Positions 8,201 to 14,347 of a stretch of DNA of 27,528 nt are shown here, in pieces. Source of the stretch: Bacillota bacterium. GTDB taxonomy: Bacteria; Bacillota_A; Clostridia; Tissierellales; Peptoniphilaceae. Location of the stretch: the NCBI GenBank assembly GCA_023418535.1, contig JAEZZN010000051.1:1-27528 (forward strand), written 5' to 3'. Below the pieces are notes generated by a model. It saw only the letters and a list, made by a program, of their open reading frames with translations, searched no databases and was not told the origin of the DNA. The translations under genes and the position numbers were made by a program. The first letter of the stretch is position 1. Every line of letters begins with the position of its first letter.

Positions 8201-8613
8201 TTAAGATAGTTAAAGAAGGTATGAGAAGAGCTTCTTTAGGAGTTCAATTTAGAAGTAATTTCCCATTTGAGATTGGATCAAAAACAGGTACAGCTGATGT
8301 AGGTAGTATTGATCCAAAAACAGGTGATTTTTATGATAGAATTGTTTCAGAGATAGCATTTGCGCCATTTGATGAACCAGAAATTGCTGTTTATTTTTCA
8401 GTAATGGAAGGTTCAAAATCAGAAAATGTTCGTGGTGCTAATAATGATATTATATATGCTTATTATAAGTATATAAAGAAAGATCCAAGATTTACTTTGA
8501 CAAGACCTGGAGAAGATATATCTAGTAGTTATAGAGCAAATAAATTTGAACCAGAAGAAGTTGAAGAAACCGATGATGAAGCTATGGATGAAAATCAAGA
8601 GACTGAAGAATAG
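5278..8613 (+). CDS. mrdA: Class B penicillin-binding protein 2 (D,D-transpeptidase), unusually long
   Basis: A 1111-residue class B PBP. It has an N-terminal membrane anchor (about residues 6-27), a dimerisation/pedestal domain and a C-terminal transpeptidase domain with all three catalytic motifs: S696-T-F-K699, S754-S-N756 and K1002-T-G1004. It crosslinks peptidoglycan with the elongation machinery, consistent with its place directly after mreBCD. The usual pre-catalytic block (YIGSISE, then KVGKSGLEQSFEDTLRGVKG) is present near residues 517-556. The odd feature is length: PBP2 proteins are mostly about 600-750 residues. Here several hundred extra residues lie between the N-terminal pedestal (RGIIYDRNGKDLATN, near 55) and that block, and there is an insertion near residues 820-890. 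An acidic tail (EEVEETDDEAMDENQETEE) ends the protein. A strong AAGGAGG site overlaps the mreD stop. Confidence 0.93.
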   Translation: MKKSRLNLILVLFLIAFFVLFFRLFQLTIVEGEKYRSFSDTNRIKEVNLEATRGIIYDRNGKDLATNKATYNLVAYKDRFDELDRKSKNEVLSKLITILDQDGINYLEDYFISLNEFVYEDENSYFTNKQLPINKVIQKIQKENLLKDIFLSKIQIDNGIYFYPIKRVTDYLSLRGKTIPIEVNTGDVVEVKFIKNSEYDALIDQSIITENTTAMDYLTSLIENDDNFIYYIISHPFSRKIVYDLLVQKGIQDDLNISNLTYKADIDYIENKARLNKYSKSVTLNSKPKDDFINLVKENSLSDLLTSIYKSTDSMVVPVSTLINKLEKSGIETNIEYTLDEENLEVHLKYKNEDSDETLSPEYRLIDLATQNKMIDEFILSKDIITYAERSLFDKGIYPRIYKDVWEYSYLSDKEDMIKKYDSDKVEDVFTELTEDYELDSYDEYFKLGILSINNKINEQGYLAYTPKTIAKNINNDSLLKIEEMIPKDTGFEVVIDSMRYYPHDNLASHVLGYIGSISENSEVEEYIQYKKYDANDKVGKSGLEQSFEDTLRGVKGRKLVYTDVYGQTTDTIEEISAVPGNNVYTTIDLEFQKQVERITYDMLESLREGTPYKSYFGNYDLAQAPKAQVASVVVMNTKTGEILAMVSTPDYNPNLFVNGISTYDWDSLNNSNPDDMYAPRPIVNNVIQSAFPPGSTFKPLVSLAALENGLNPNATIDTSGFIEIDNNKYYEFIYSTQGRTWGRIDLYTALKVSSNYYFYTLGLGYNPNNLSDDVTQVSVEDIQSMTKRLGMQDKSGIEIDNNTESSGYTPSIERKLVIVRAQLNSYLRENLASYASEGVEITDEKLENDITNILTWLDKGSDMSRTEVIDELEKMGYEALEPLEGRTIGLADLVKYSYINVAKWDEHDKVNMVIGQGQNSYTPIQMVQYAAILGNEGKFVHPTLLKAIKNYKNTEDIFVNEPKITDSGVDKNNFKIVKEGMRRASLGVQFRSNFPFEIGSKTGTADVGSIDPKTGDFYDRIVSEIAFAPFDEPEIAVYFSVMEGSKSENVRGANNDIIYAYYKYIKKDPRFTLTRPGEDISSSYRANKFEPEEVEETDDEAMDENQETEE

Positions 8614-8622
8614 GAATAAATT

Positions 8623-9192
8623 ATGAAAAAATATTTTTTTGAAGTTGAAGAAGAATTTATTGGAAATATACCAAGGCTAATCGAAAAATTTAATGGTAAA
8701 AAGCTTATTATCAGTTTAATACAGGAAAGCAGAGAATTAGAAAGTCTTTATGATATAGATGAATATATAATTTATGATAATTCTGATGTGTTAACAGGCA
8801 TAATATCTTTGGAAGATGCCATAATTAATGTTGAAGATAACTTAGATTTATTACCATCTTCATATAAGAAAAAAGTAGATTTTATAAATCATGAAATCTT
8901 TGAAAATGAAATATTTAAAGATTATGACTATGTATTTTTCTTACTTGATGACATAATAAATCATGATTTGAATAATGAAACAATTCCAATTTGTGATTCA
9001 CCAAAAGCTAATAAAAACAATATTATATGTTCAAAATTTGAAGTGAAACTTGTTCAACACAACAAAATATATGGTTTTTTAAATGATAATGAAAATGACT
9101 TGGTTCAATTACATGAAAATTTAGAAAATGATAAAATTTTAGATTATAATGATTTTTCATTTTTCCAAAAAATAAAAGGTTTCTTAAATTAG
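8623..9192 (+). CDS. MinD-like protein lacking all ATP-binding motifs (pseudo-ATPase or decaying minD)
   Basis: A 189-residue acidic protein that I align by eye to MinD (about 265 residues). GKKLIISLIQESRELESLYD (25-44) follows MinD GKRVCLVDTDIGLRNLDVVMG. EYIIYDNSDVLTGIISLEDA (47-66) follows NRIIYDLVDVVEGRCKMHQA. NLDLLPSS (73-80) follows LLYLMPAAQ. FKDYDYVFFLLDD follows QEFDYVIIDCPAG. IYGFLNDNENDLVQLHENLE follows LLGIVADDDEVIKASNHGEP. The last residues, SFFQKIKGFLN, resemble MinD's amphipathic membrane-targeting helix. Missing are the deviant Walker A loop, the switch I aspartate (DIG is now QES) and the Walker B aspartate (VIID is now VFFL). Clostridia usually carry minC-minD-minE after PBP2; only this gene occupies that slot. 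It is an intact frame with a normal ribosome binding site. Homology is an inference; the lack of a P-loop is directly visible. Confidence 0.6.
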   Translation: MKKYFFEVEEEFIGNIPRLIEKFNGKKLIISLIQESRELESLYDIDEYIIYDNSDVLTGIISLEDAIINVEDNLDLLPSSYKKKVDFINHEIFENEIFKDYDYVFFLLDDIINHDLNNETIPICDSPKANKNNIICSKFEVKLVQHNKIYGFLNDNENDLVQLHENLENDKILDYNDFSFFQKIKGFLN

Positions 9193-9204
9193 TTGGATAG
9201 ATTA

Positions 9205-10185
9205 ATGGAAAATTTTAGATTTATTTTTGAGAATGAAGAAAATAGAATATTTGGAGAGATTAAAGATAAAAGACTTATAACCTATCTGGATGAAATTTAT
9301 ACATTAAAAGGTAATATATATAGAGCAAAAGTTTTGAGATATATAAAATCATTGGATGGATATATTTTAGATTTAGGTCTTGAGAAAAATGGATTACTGA
9401 GAATGAAAAACACTATATCAGAAATAAAACCATCTATGGATGTAATTGTAGAGCTTATTGAAGCCAATACGGGAGATAAGCTTTACGAATTATCTCAAAA
9501 ATACTCATTAACAGATGGATATATAGTTTATTTACCTTTTGTAAAATTTAATAATAGAAATATTTTTGAAATAGAAGGAAATTCTTATTTATTAAGAACT
9601 AAATGGAAAAAATTAAATAAAGATGAAATCCATAAAAGATTAAATTCATTAATAAAAGAACATGAAAATCTTAAAAAAGAGAAAAATATGCTTCCTACTC
9701 CAAAATTATTGAAGGAAGGAAATTTTTTAGTAGATTTCATAGAGAATTATAATCATGAGATTATTTCGAATGAAAGAAAATATAATGTTAAGTTTGAAGA
9801 AGATTTTAATCCAAACTTTCACACACAAATATCTAGAGAGCTTATCGGGATGAGAAAAAGAAAAATAGAAATTGATGGATTAGAAATTGTTATCGACAAG
9901 CTTGAAGCTCTCACAGTAATTGATGTTAATTCAAAAAATGAATTTAGTGAATATTCTAAAGAAGATATGTCATTAAAAGTAAATCTATCTGTAATAGAAG
10001 AGATAGCCATTCAAATAAAGCTGAGACAAATTAAGAAGATGTTAATTATAGACTTTTTAAGAATGGATAAAAAAAATCAAAAGATACTTTTAAAAGATAT
10101 AGATAAAAAATTTAAGAGTTATGATTTGAAATTTAAAATAATGGGATATTCAAACTTAGGATTTGTTGAAATAATCATATTTTAA
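9205..10185 (+). CDS. Shortened RNase E/G family ribonuclease
   Basis: A 326-residue protein (330 if the TTG at 9193 is used) of the RNase E/G family. An S1-like RNA-binding domain (GNIYRAKVLRYIKSLDGYIL, then GLEKNGLLRM) comes first. The catalytic region follows, with IDVNSKNEF and MLIIDFLRMD; counted from the TTG these hold Asp244 and Asp287, 43 residues apart, the same spacing as catalytic Asp303 and Asp346 of E. coli RNase E. LPTPKLL and NLGFVEI match the family's GPTPRKL and LGLVEMTRKR segments. The protein stops right there, so the zinc-link (CPxC) and the region after it are absent. The gene lies just upstream of rplU, as in many firmicutes. ATG 9205 is preferred because TTGGA lies 7 bases upstream, whereas TTG 9193 abuts the previous stop codon with no ribosome binding site. 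The true start is uncertain. Confidence 0.8.
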   Translation: MENFRFIFENEENRIFGEIKDKRLITYLDEIYTLKGNIYRAKVLRYIKSLDGYILDLGLEKNGLLRMKNTISEIKPSMDVIVELIEANTGDKLYELSQKYSLTDGYIVYLPFVKFNNRNIFEIEGNSYLLRTKWKKLNKDEIHKRLNSLIKEHENLKKEKNMLPTPKLLKEGNFLVDFIENYNHEIISNERKYNVKFEEDFNPNFHTQISRELIGMRKRKIEIDGLEIVIDKLEALTVIDVNSKNEFSEYSKEDMSLKVNLSVIEEIAIQIKLRQIKKMLIIDFLRMDKKNQKILLKDIDKKFKSYDLKFKIMGYSNLGFVEIIIF

Positions 10186-10186
10186 T

Positions 10187-10215
10187 TTGACATTGCCATT
10201 ATAAAATGCTATACT
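10187..10215 (+). promoter_or_regulatory. Strong sigma-A promoter for rplU-prp-rpmA
   Basis: TTGACA (10187-10192), a 17-base spacer and TATACT (10210-10215) preceded by TG at the extended -10 position (TGCTATACT). It begins immediately after the stop codon of the RNase E/G gene, separating the ribosomal protein unit from the upstream cell-shape operon. This is the best promoter match in the window. Confidence 0.82.
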
Positions 10216-10221
10216 ATTCGA

Positions 10222-10295
10222 GTATCTAAACCGCATATTAAGGGTTATAAGAAAAATTTTCACCCTATTAGCGAGAATATTTATAGAGGAGGAAG
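10222..10295 (+). ncRNA. Putative L21 leader (autoregulatory 5' UTR of rplU)
   Basis: Between the promoter and rplU lies a roughly 75-base untranslated leader containing AAACCGCAT and a stem AGGGT...ACCCT (within 10241-10266), ending at the ribosome binding site AGAGGAGGAAG. Firmicutes commonly carry an L21 leader at exactly this place, thought to let L21 control its own operon. I recognise position and general look only; no covariance match could be run. Confidence 0.45.
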
Positions 10296-10299
10296 ATAC

Positions 10300-10608
10300 A
10301 TGTACGCAGTAATTAAAACAGGTGGTAAACAATACCAAGTAAAAGAAGGCGATATCTTAAAAGTAGAAAAATTAAATGCAGAAGTAGGATCTTCATATGA
10401 TTTTGAAGAAGTTTTATTAGTTTCAAACAAAGGAGATTTAAAAGTTGGATCACCTTTAGTAGATGGAGCAAAGGTTTCTGCTGAAGTATTAGAACATGGT
10501 AAAGGTAAAAAGATTGTTGTTTTCAAATATAGACCTAAAAAAGGATCTCAAACAAAACAAGGTCACAGACAACCATATACAAGAGTTAGAATTAATTCAA
10601 TAGGATAA
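10300..10608 (+). CDS. rplU: 50S ribosomal protein L21
   Basis: A 102-residue protein beginning [18 protein letters not shown] and ending [19 protein letters not shown], both signatures of bacterial L21 (bL21), at typical length. L21 binds 23S rRNA in the large subunit. The gene has its own strong promoter and leader and a near-ideal AGAGGAGG site. It overlaps the start of prp by one base (TAATG), so L21, Prp and L27 are coupled in translation. Confidence 0.98.
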   Translation: MYAVIKTGGKQYQVKEGDILKVEKLNAEVGSSYDFEEVLLVSNKGDLKVGSPLVDGAKVSAEVLEHGKGKKIVVFKYRPKKGSQTKQGHRQPYTRVRINSIG

Positions 10609-10943
10609 TGATTAAAGTAAAGATATATACAAAGAAAGATATCATCAAAGGTTTTGAAATTACAGGACATGCATTATATGCTGATCCAGGTAATGATATC
10701 GTATGTTCCGCGGTTACAATACTTGCGGTCAATACTATAGACACATTTACAGATATTTTAATGAAAGAAGATGATATTGATTATGTATTCGATAATAATT
10801 TAGCTAAATTATTATTAAAAGAAGATGAAAATATTGAAAATAACCATGATAGCCAATTAATACTAAAAAAGTTTGAATTAGGAATTAAATCCTTAGTAAA
10901 ACATTATGGCAAATTCATTAGAGTAGACTACATGGAGGTGTAG
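10608..10943 (+). CDS. prp: Ribosomal-processing cysteine protease Prp
   Basis: A 111-residue protein of the YsxB/Prp family. The catalytic pair is His21 and Cys33 in [20 protein letters not shown], corresponding to His22 and Cys34 of Staphylococcus aureus Prp. Prp removes a short N-terminal peptide from L27 before the ribosome is assembled. The neighbouring L27 gene does encode such an extension, so enzyme and substrate are encoded side by side. The gene starts inside the rplU stop codon and ends 2 bases before rpmA. Confidence 0.95.
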   Translation: MIKVKIYTKKDIIKGFEITGHALYADPGNDIVCSAVTILAVNTIDTFTDILMKEDDIDYVFDNNLAKLLLKEDENIENNHDSQLILKKFELGIKSLVKHYGKFIRVDYMEV

Positions 10944-10945
10944 AA

Positions 10946-11236
10946 ATGTTAAAATTAGATTTACAATTTTTTGCAAGTAAAAAAGGGGTATCTTCTACAA
11001 GAAATGGTAGAGATTCAAGAGCTAAAAGACTAGGAGCTAAAAGAGCAGACGGACAATTTGTACTAGCTGGAAATATATTAGTTAGACAAAGAGGAACAAA
11101 AATTCATCCAGGTGAAAATGTTGGTATCGGTAAAGACGATACATTGTTTGCAAAAGCTGATGGTGTTGTTAAATTTGAAAGATTTGGCAAAGATAGAAAA
11201 AAAGTTAGTGTTTATTCAAGAGAACAATTAGCTTAA
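10946..11236 (+). CDS. rpmA: 50S ribosomal protein L27 with Prp-cleaved N-terminal extension
   Basis: A 96-residue bL27. It starts with the firmicute-type extension [10 protein letters not shown], followed by [14 protein letters not shown]; Prp is expected to cut after FFA, exposing the mature N-terminus that reaches towards the peptidyl transferase centre. The [15 protein letters not shown] core is present as [17 protein letters not shown] good GGAGGTG site within the end of prp serves this start. A Rho-independent terminator follows 11 bases after the stop. Confidence 0.98.
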   Translation: MLKLDLQFFASKKGVSSTRNGRDSRAKRLGAKRADGQFVLAGNILVRQRGTKIHPGENVGIGKDDTLFAKADGVVKFERFGKDRKKVSVYSREQLA

Positions 11237-11247
11237 TTTGAATGTAG

Positions 11248-11279
11248 TATCCAGAATTTTTATTCTGGATATTTTTTTT
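11248..11279 (+). terminator. Rho-independent terminator after rpmA
   Basis: TATCCAGAA pairs with TTCTGGATA around a six-base loop (11248-11271), followed by a run of eight T. It closes the rplU-prp-rpmA unit. ObgE starts only 11 bases downstream and has no obvious promoter of its own, so obgE is probably expressed by read-through. Confidence 0.85.
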
Positions 11280-11289
11280 AGAGGTAGAT

Positions 11290-12564
11290 ATGTTTTTAGA
11301 TATAGCGAAAATTACTCTTAGATCTGGAGCAGGCGGAGATGGAGCTATTGCTTGGAGAAGAGAAAAGTTTGAACCAGACGGAGGACCAGCTGGTGGAGAT
11401 GGTGGAGATGGTGGTAGCATCATATTAAAAGCCGACTCTAATGTTCAAACACTTTTAGATTTTAAGTATAAAAGACACTATTTTGCACAAAATGGTGAAC
11501 CAGGAAGAAATAAAAATCAATATGGTAAAAAAGGTGAGGACTTGATTATTCATGTTCCAGAAGGCACAATTGTTAGAGAAGCTAATTCAAATAAAATTAT
11601 TGTTGATTTAGTTGAAGATGGTGAAGAATTTTTAATAGCAAAAGGTGGAAAGGGTGGTAAAGGAAATGCTAAGTTTGCAAATTCTATACGTCAAGCACCT
11701 AGATTTGCTGAACCAGGAGAACCATCTCAAGAAATTGAAGTAATTTTAGAAGTAAAGTTAATAGCAGATGTTGGATTGATAGGTTTACCAAATGTTGGGA
11801 AATCATCACTATTGTCAATTTTATCTGATGCTAAACCTAAAATTGCAAATTATCATTTTACGACATTAGCTCCTAATTTAGGAGTTGTTAAAATTGATTA
11901 TCAAAATTCGTATATAATTGCAGATATTCCAGGAATTATTGAAAATGCAAGCGAAGGTGTAGGATTAGGTTTACAATTTTTAAGACATGTTGAAAGAACA
12001 AGACTTCTTGTACATGTTTTGGATATGTCAGGATCTGAAGGCAGAAATCCAATTGATGATTTCAATATTATTATGAATGAGCTTTCAAAATATAGTGACA
12101 AATTAAAAGAAAAAGATTTATTTGTTGTAGCAAATAAAATGGATATTGAAGGGGCGAAAGATAATTTGGAAATATTCAAATTAAATTTCCCAGAGCTTGA
12201 AGTTATAGAGACTTCTGCAGCTACTACTGATGGTGTAGACAGGCTTAAATATTATATTTTTGATAAATTAAATAATATAAAGAAAGAATATCATAGTTTT
12301 GATGAGGGTGAAGTTTTAGATTTAGAAAACTTTTTCAAAATCGACAGAACTATAGATGTATATAAAGATGGAGATACTTTTGTAGTAGAGGGATATCCAA
12401 TAGTAGAACTTATAAGAAAAACCAATTTTGATGATTTCGAATCTTTAAGTCATTTCGAATCTGTATTAGAAAAAATGGGAGTTATGGATAGATTAGAAGA
12501 ATTGGGTATAATGGATGGTGATACAATAGATTTAAATGGTGTAGCCATTGAATATTTTGGTTAG
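11290..12564 (+). CDS. obgE: Obg family GTPase (ribosome assembly)
   Basis: A 424-residue Obg protein with three domains: the glycine-rich Obg fold (about residues 1-158, with GAGGDGAIAWRREKF and GGKGGKGNAKFA), the G domain with G1 GLPNVGKSS starting at residue 165, switch/G3 DIPG at 212-215 and G4 NKMD at 282-285, and a C-terminal OCT domain (about 345-424) found in Gram-positive Obg. Obg acts in late 50S assembly and in growth or stress control. The rplU-rpmA-obgE order is widely conserved. A GAGGT site is present upstream of the ATG. Confidence 0.97.
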   Translation: MFLDIAKITLRSGAGGDGAIAWRREKFEPDGGPAGGDGGDGGSIILKADSNVQTLLDFKYKRHYFAQNGEPGRNKNQYGKKGEDLIIHVPEGTIVREANSNKIIVDLVEDGEEFLIAKGGKGGKGNAKFANSIRQAPRFAEPGEPSQEIEVILEVKLIADVGLIGLPNVGKSSLLSILSDAKPKIANYHFTTLAPNLGVVKIDYQNSYIIADIPGIIENASEGVGLGLQFLRHVERTRLLVHVLDMSGSEGRNPIDDFNIIMNELSKYSDKLKEKDLFVVANKMDIEGAKDNLEIFKLNFPELEVIETSAATTDGVDRLKYYIFDKLNNIKKEYHSFDEGEVLDLENFFKIDRTIDVYKDGDTFVVEGYPIVELIRKTNFDDFESLSHFESVLEKMGVMDRLEELGIMDGDTIDLNGVAIEYFG

Positions 12565-12571
12565 GAGAAAT

Positions 12572-12859
12572 ATGTTAAATTCAAAGCAAAGAAAATATCT
12601 AAAATCACTTGCAAATACAATGGATCCAAAGATTAATATTGGGAAAAATGGAATAAGTGAGAACTTGATTACACAGATTAATGATACTCTTACAGCAAGT
12701 GAATTAGTTAAGATTAAAATTTTAAATAATAGTTTAGAAGATCATAATGAAATGATTAATGAAATTATTGAAAAAACAAATAGTGATTTAGTTTCCCATA
12801 TGGGAAATAAGTTTGTTATATTTAAACAAAGCAAAGAACAAATTATAAAATTACCATAG
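12572..12859 (+). CDS. yhbY: YhbY family CRM-domain RNA-binding protein
   Basis: A 95-residue single CRM-domain protein: LNSKQRKYLKSLANTMDP, then INIGKNGISENLITQI with the conserved G-K-x-G loop. YhbY-type proteins associate with pre-50S particles, fitting the neighbouring obgE. An upstream TTG at 12548 gives a longer frame, but ATG 12572 has TAGGAGAA 3-10 bases before it and yields the family's usual length. The ribosome binding site overlaps the obgE stop codon. Confidence 0.9.
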   Translation: MLNSKQRKYLKSLANTMDPKINIGKNGISENLITQINDTLTASELVKIKILNNSLEDHNEMINEIIEKTNSDLVSHMGNKFVIFKQSKEQIIKLP

Positions 12860-12867
12860 GAGTATTT

Positions 12868-13455
12868 ATGCAAATTGGTATATTTGGATCTTCTTTTAAT
12901 CCAGTTCATATTGGACATTTAATTATATCAGAGCAAGCAAGATATAGACTAAATTTAGATAAAATACTATTGATACCTACGGCTAATCCATATCATAAAC
13001 AGGTAGATTTACTAGATTTTAGTCATAGATATAATATGGCAAAGCTTATTTCTGAAGATAATGAATACTTTGAGATATCAAATATTGAAGAGAGTATTGA
13101 AGGAAATTCATATAGTTTTGATGTAATCAATGAATTAAAAAAAATATATCCTAATGATGATTTTTATTTTATTATAGGATCAGATTCATTTAATAATATT
13201 CATACATGGTATAGATATGAAGATTTATTGAAATTGATTAATTTAGTTATTTTTAAAAGACCGGGTTATGATATAGATAGAAAAATGTTTGACAGGATTA
13301 ATAGCATTTATAAAAATTTAATTTATTATGATGATTTACAATTAGAAATTTCATCAACATATATTAGAAAAAGTATAAAAAAAGGATATTGTCCTAAATA
13401 TTTACTACATGACAGCACTATTAAATATATCAAGGAGCACAAACTATGGCAATGA
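12868..13455 (+). CDS. nadD: Nicotinate-nucleotide adenylyltransferase
   Basis: A 195-residue nucleotidyltransferase with the N-terminal GIFGSSFNPVHIGHL (the phosphate-binding GxFxPxHxGH motif), the central FYFIIGSDSF and the C-terminal ISSTYIR motif (near residue 162). NadD transfers AMP from ATP to nicotinate mononucleotide to make deamido-NAD in the NAD synthesis and salvage pathway. Its place between yhbY and yqeK is the standard firmicute order. The final 10 bases overlap yqeK. Confidence 0.96.
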   Translation: MQIGIFGSSFNPVHIGHLIISEQARYRLNLDKILLIPTANPYHKQVDLLDFSHRYNMAKLISEDNEYFEISNIEESIEGNSYSFDVINELKKIYPNDDFYFIIGSDSFNNIHTWYRYEDLLKLINLVIFKRPGYDIDRKMFDRINSIYKNLIYYDDLQLEISSTYIRKSIKKGYCPKYLLHDSTIKYIKEHKLWQ

Positions 13456-14024
13456 AGATTGAATTAATTAAAGACAATCTAAAGTCTGACTTAAAGGATT
13501 CAAGATACGATCATGTATTAAGAGTTACTGAAGAAGCTTTGGAATTAAATAAATTATTGAATCTTGAATTAGATGAAAAGAAAATTATGATAGCAGCTTT
13601 ATTGCATGATTGTGCTAAAAATAATGAAGAAAAATACTTTGAAGAATTTAAGAGTAAATATAATCTTAAAAGAGAGGAAGTGTTTTCAGATATTGCATTA
13701 GCACATGCTATTTTAGGGGTATATGTTGCTAAGGAGATTTATGAAGTAAATGATCCTGAAATTTTAGATGCAATAAGATGGCATACTACTGGTAAAGAAG
13801 ATATGACATTGTTGGAGAAATTAATTTTTATATCTGATTTTACTGAGCCTGGAAGAAATTTTGAGGACTCAATACTTGTACGAAATAAAGTATTGGAAGA
13901 TTTGGATAAGGGCATATTACTTTGTTTAGATACTACAATAGAATATTTAATTAAAAAACGTGTTATTATTAATATAGAAACTTTAAAAGCAAGAAATTAT
14001 TTACTAAGGAGAGTTAATGAATAA
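13446..14024 (+). CDS. yqeK: YqeK family HD-domain phosphohydrolase (probable Ap4A hydrolase)
   Basis: A 192-residue HD-domain protein. Likely metal ligands are His23 (SRYDHVLRV), His54-Asp55 (ALLHDCAKN), a His in LAHAILG and another in IRWHTTG. SDFTEPGR near residue 138 is typical of YqeK. Family members hydrolyse diadenosine tetraphosphate symmetrically to two ADP. It sits between nadD and rsfS as usual. The start at 13446 is supported by AAGGAG inside the end of nadD, 8 bases upstream. A second ATG two codons later is possible. Confidence 0.93.
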   Translation: MAMKIELIKDNLKSDLKDSRYDHVLRVTEEALELNKLLNLELDEKKIMIAALLHDCAKNNEEKYFEEFKSKYNLKREEVFSDIALAHAILGVYVAKEIYEVNDPEILDAIRWHTTGKEDMTLLEKLIFISDFTEPGRNFEDSILVRNKVLEDLDKGILLCLDTTIEYLIKKRVIINIETLKARNYLLRRVNE

Positions 14025-14325
14025 ACTTGATATTGTTTTAAAAGCAATTGATTCAAAACTAGGAGAGAATGTAAAAGTTATTGAAATTGGTGAAAAATCA
14101 TCTATTGCTGACTATTTTGTTATAGTTACAGGTGGTTCAATTCAACAAACTAAAGCAATTGCTGATGAAATAGAAGAAAAAGTTATAAAAGAAGGATATG
14201 AAGTCTTAGGCAGCGAAGGTTTCAGAGATGCAAGTTGGATTTTATTGGATTTAGGAGATATTATAGTTCATATATTTACAGAACAAACAAGAGAGTTTTA
14301 CGATATAGAAAAATTATGGGATTAG
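14017..14325 (+). CDS. rsfS: Ribosome silencing factor RsfS
   Basis: A 102-residue protein matching RsfS/Iojap: KSSIADYFVIVTGGSIQQTKAIAD, then GFRDASWILLDLGDIIVHIF and EQTREFYDIEKLW (three separate blocks of one continuous family fold). RsfS binds L14 on the 50S subunit and blocks 30S joining when nutrients run low. It overlaps yqeK by 8 bases with an AAGGAG site inside yqeK. Length and context are typical. Confidence 0.96.
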   Translation: MNKLDIVLKAIDSKLGENVKVIEIGEKSSIADYFVIVTGGSIQQTKAIADEIEEKVIKEGYEVLGSEGFRDASWILLDLGDIIVHIFTEQTREFYDIEKLWD

Positions 14326-14347
14326 ACAGCTCGCCCTTGAGGTGAGT

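Noticed and set aside
10281..10526. Minus-strand frame opposite rplU
   Set aside because: Antisense to an unmistakable ribosomal protein gene with a strong promoter.
11205..11423. Minus-strand frame rich in Pro/Ser opposite the start of obgE
   Set aside because: It is the mirror image of the glycine-rich Obg fold and crosses the rpmA terminator; no start signals.
12548..12571. TTG start giving an eight-residue longer YhbY
   Set aside because: No ribosome binding site, lies inside obgE, and the ATG at 12572 has an ideal site and gives the family length.
14342..14347. GTG start for the comEA-like gene
   Set aside because: The GTG forms part of the ribosome binding site of the ATG at 14348 and has no site of its own.
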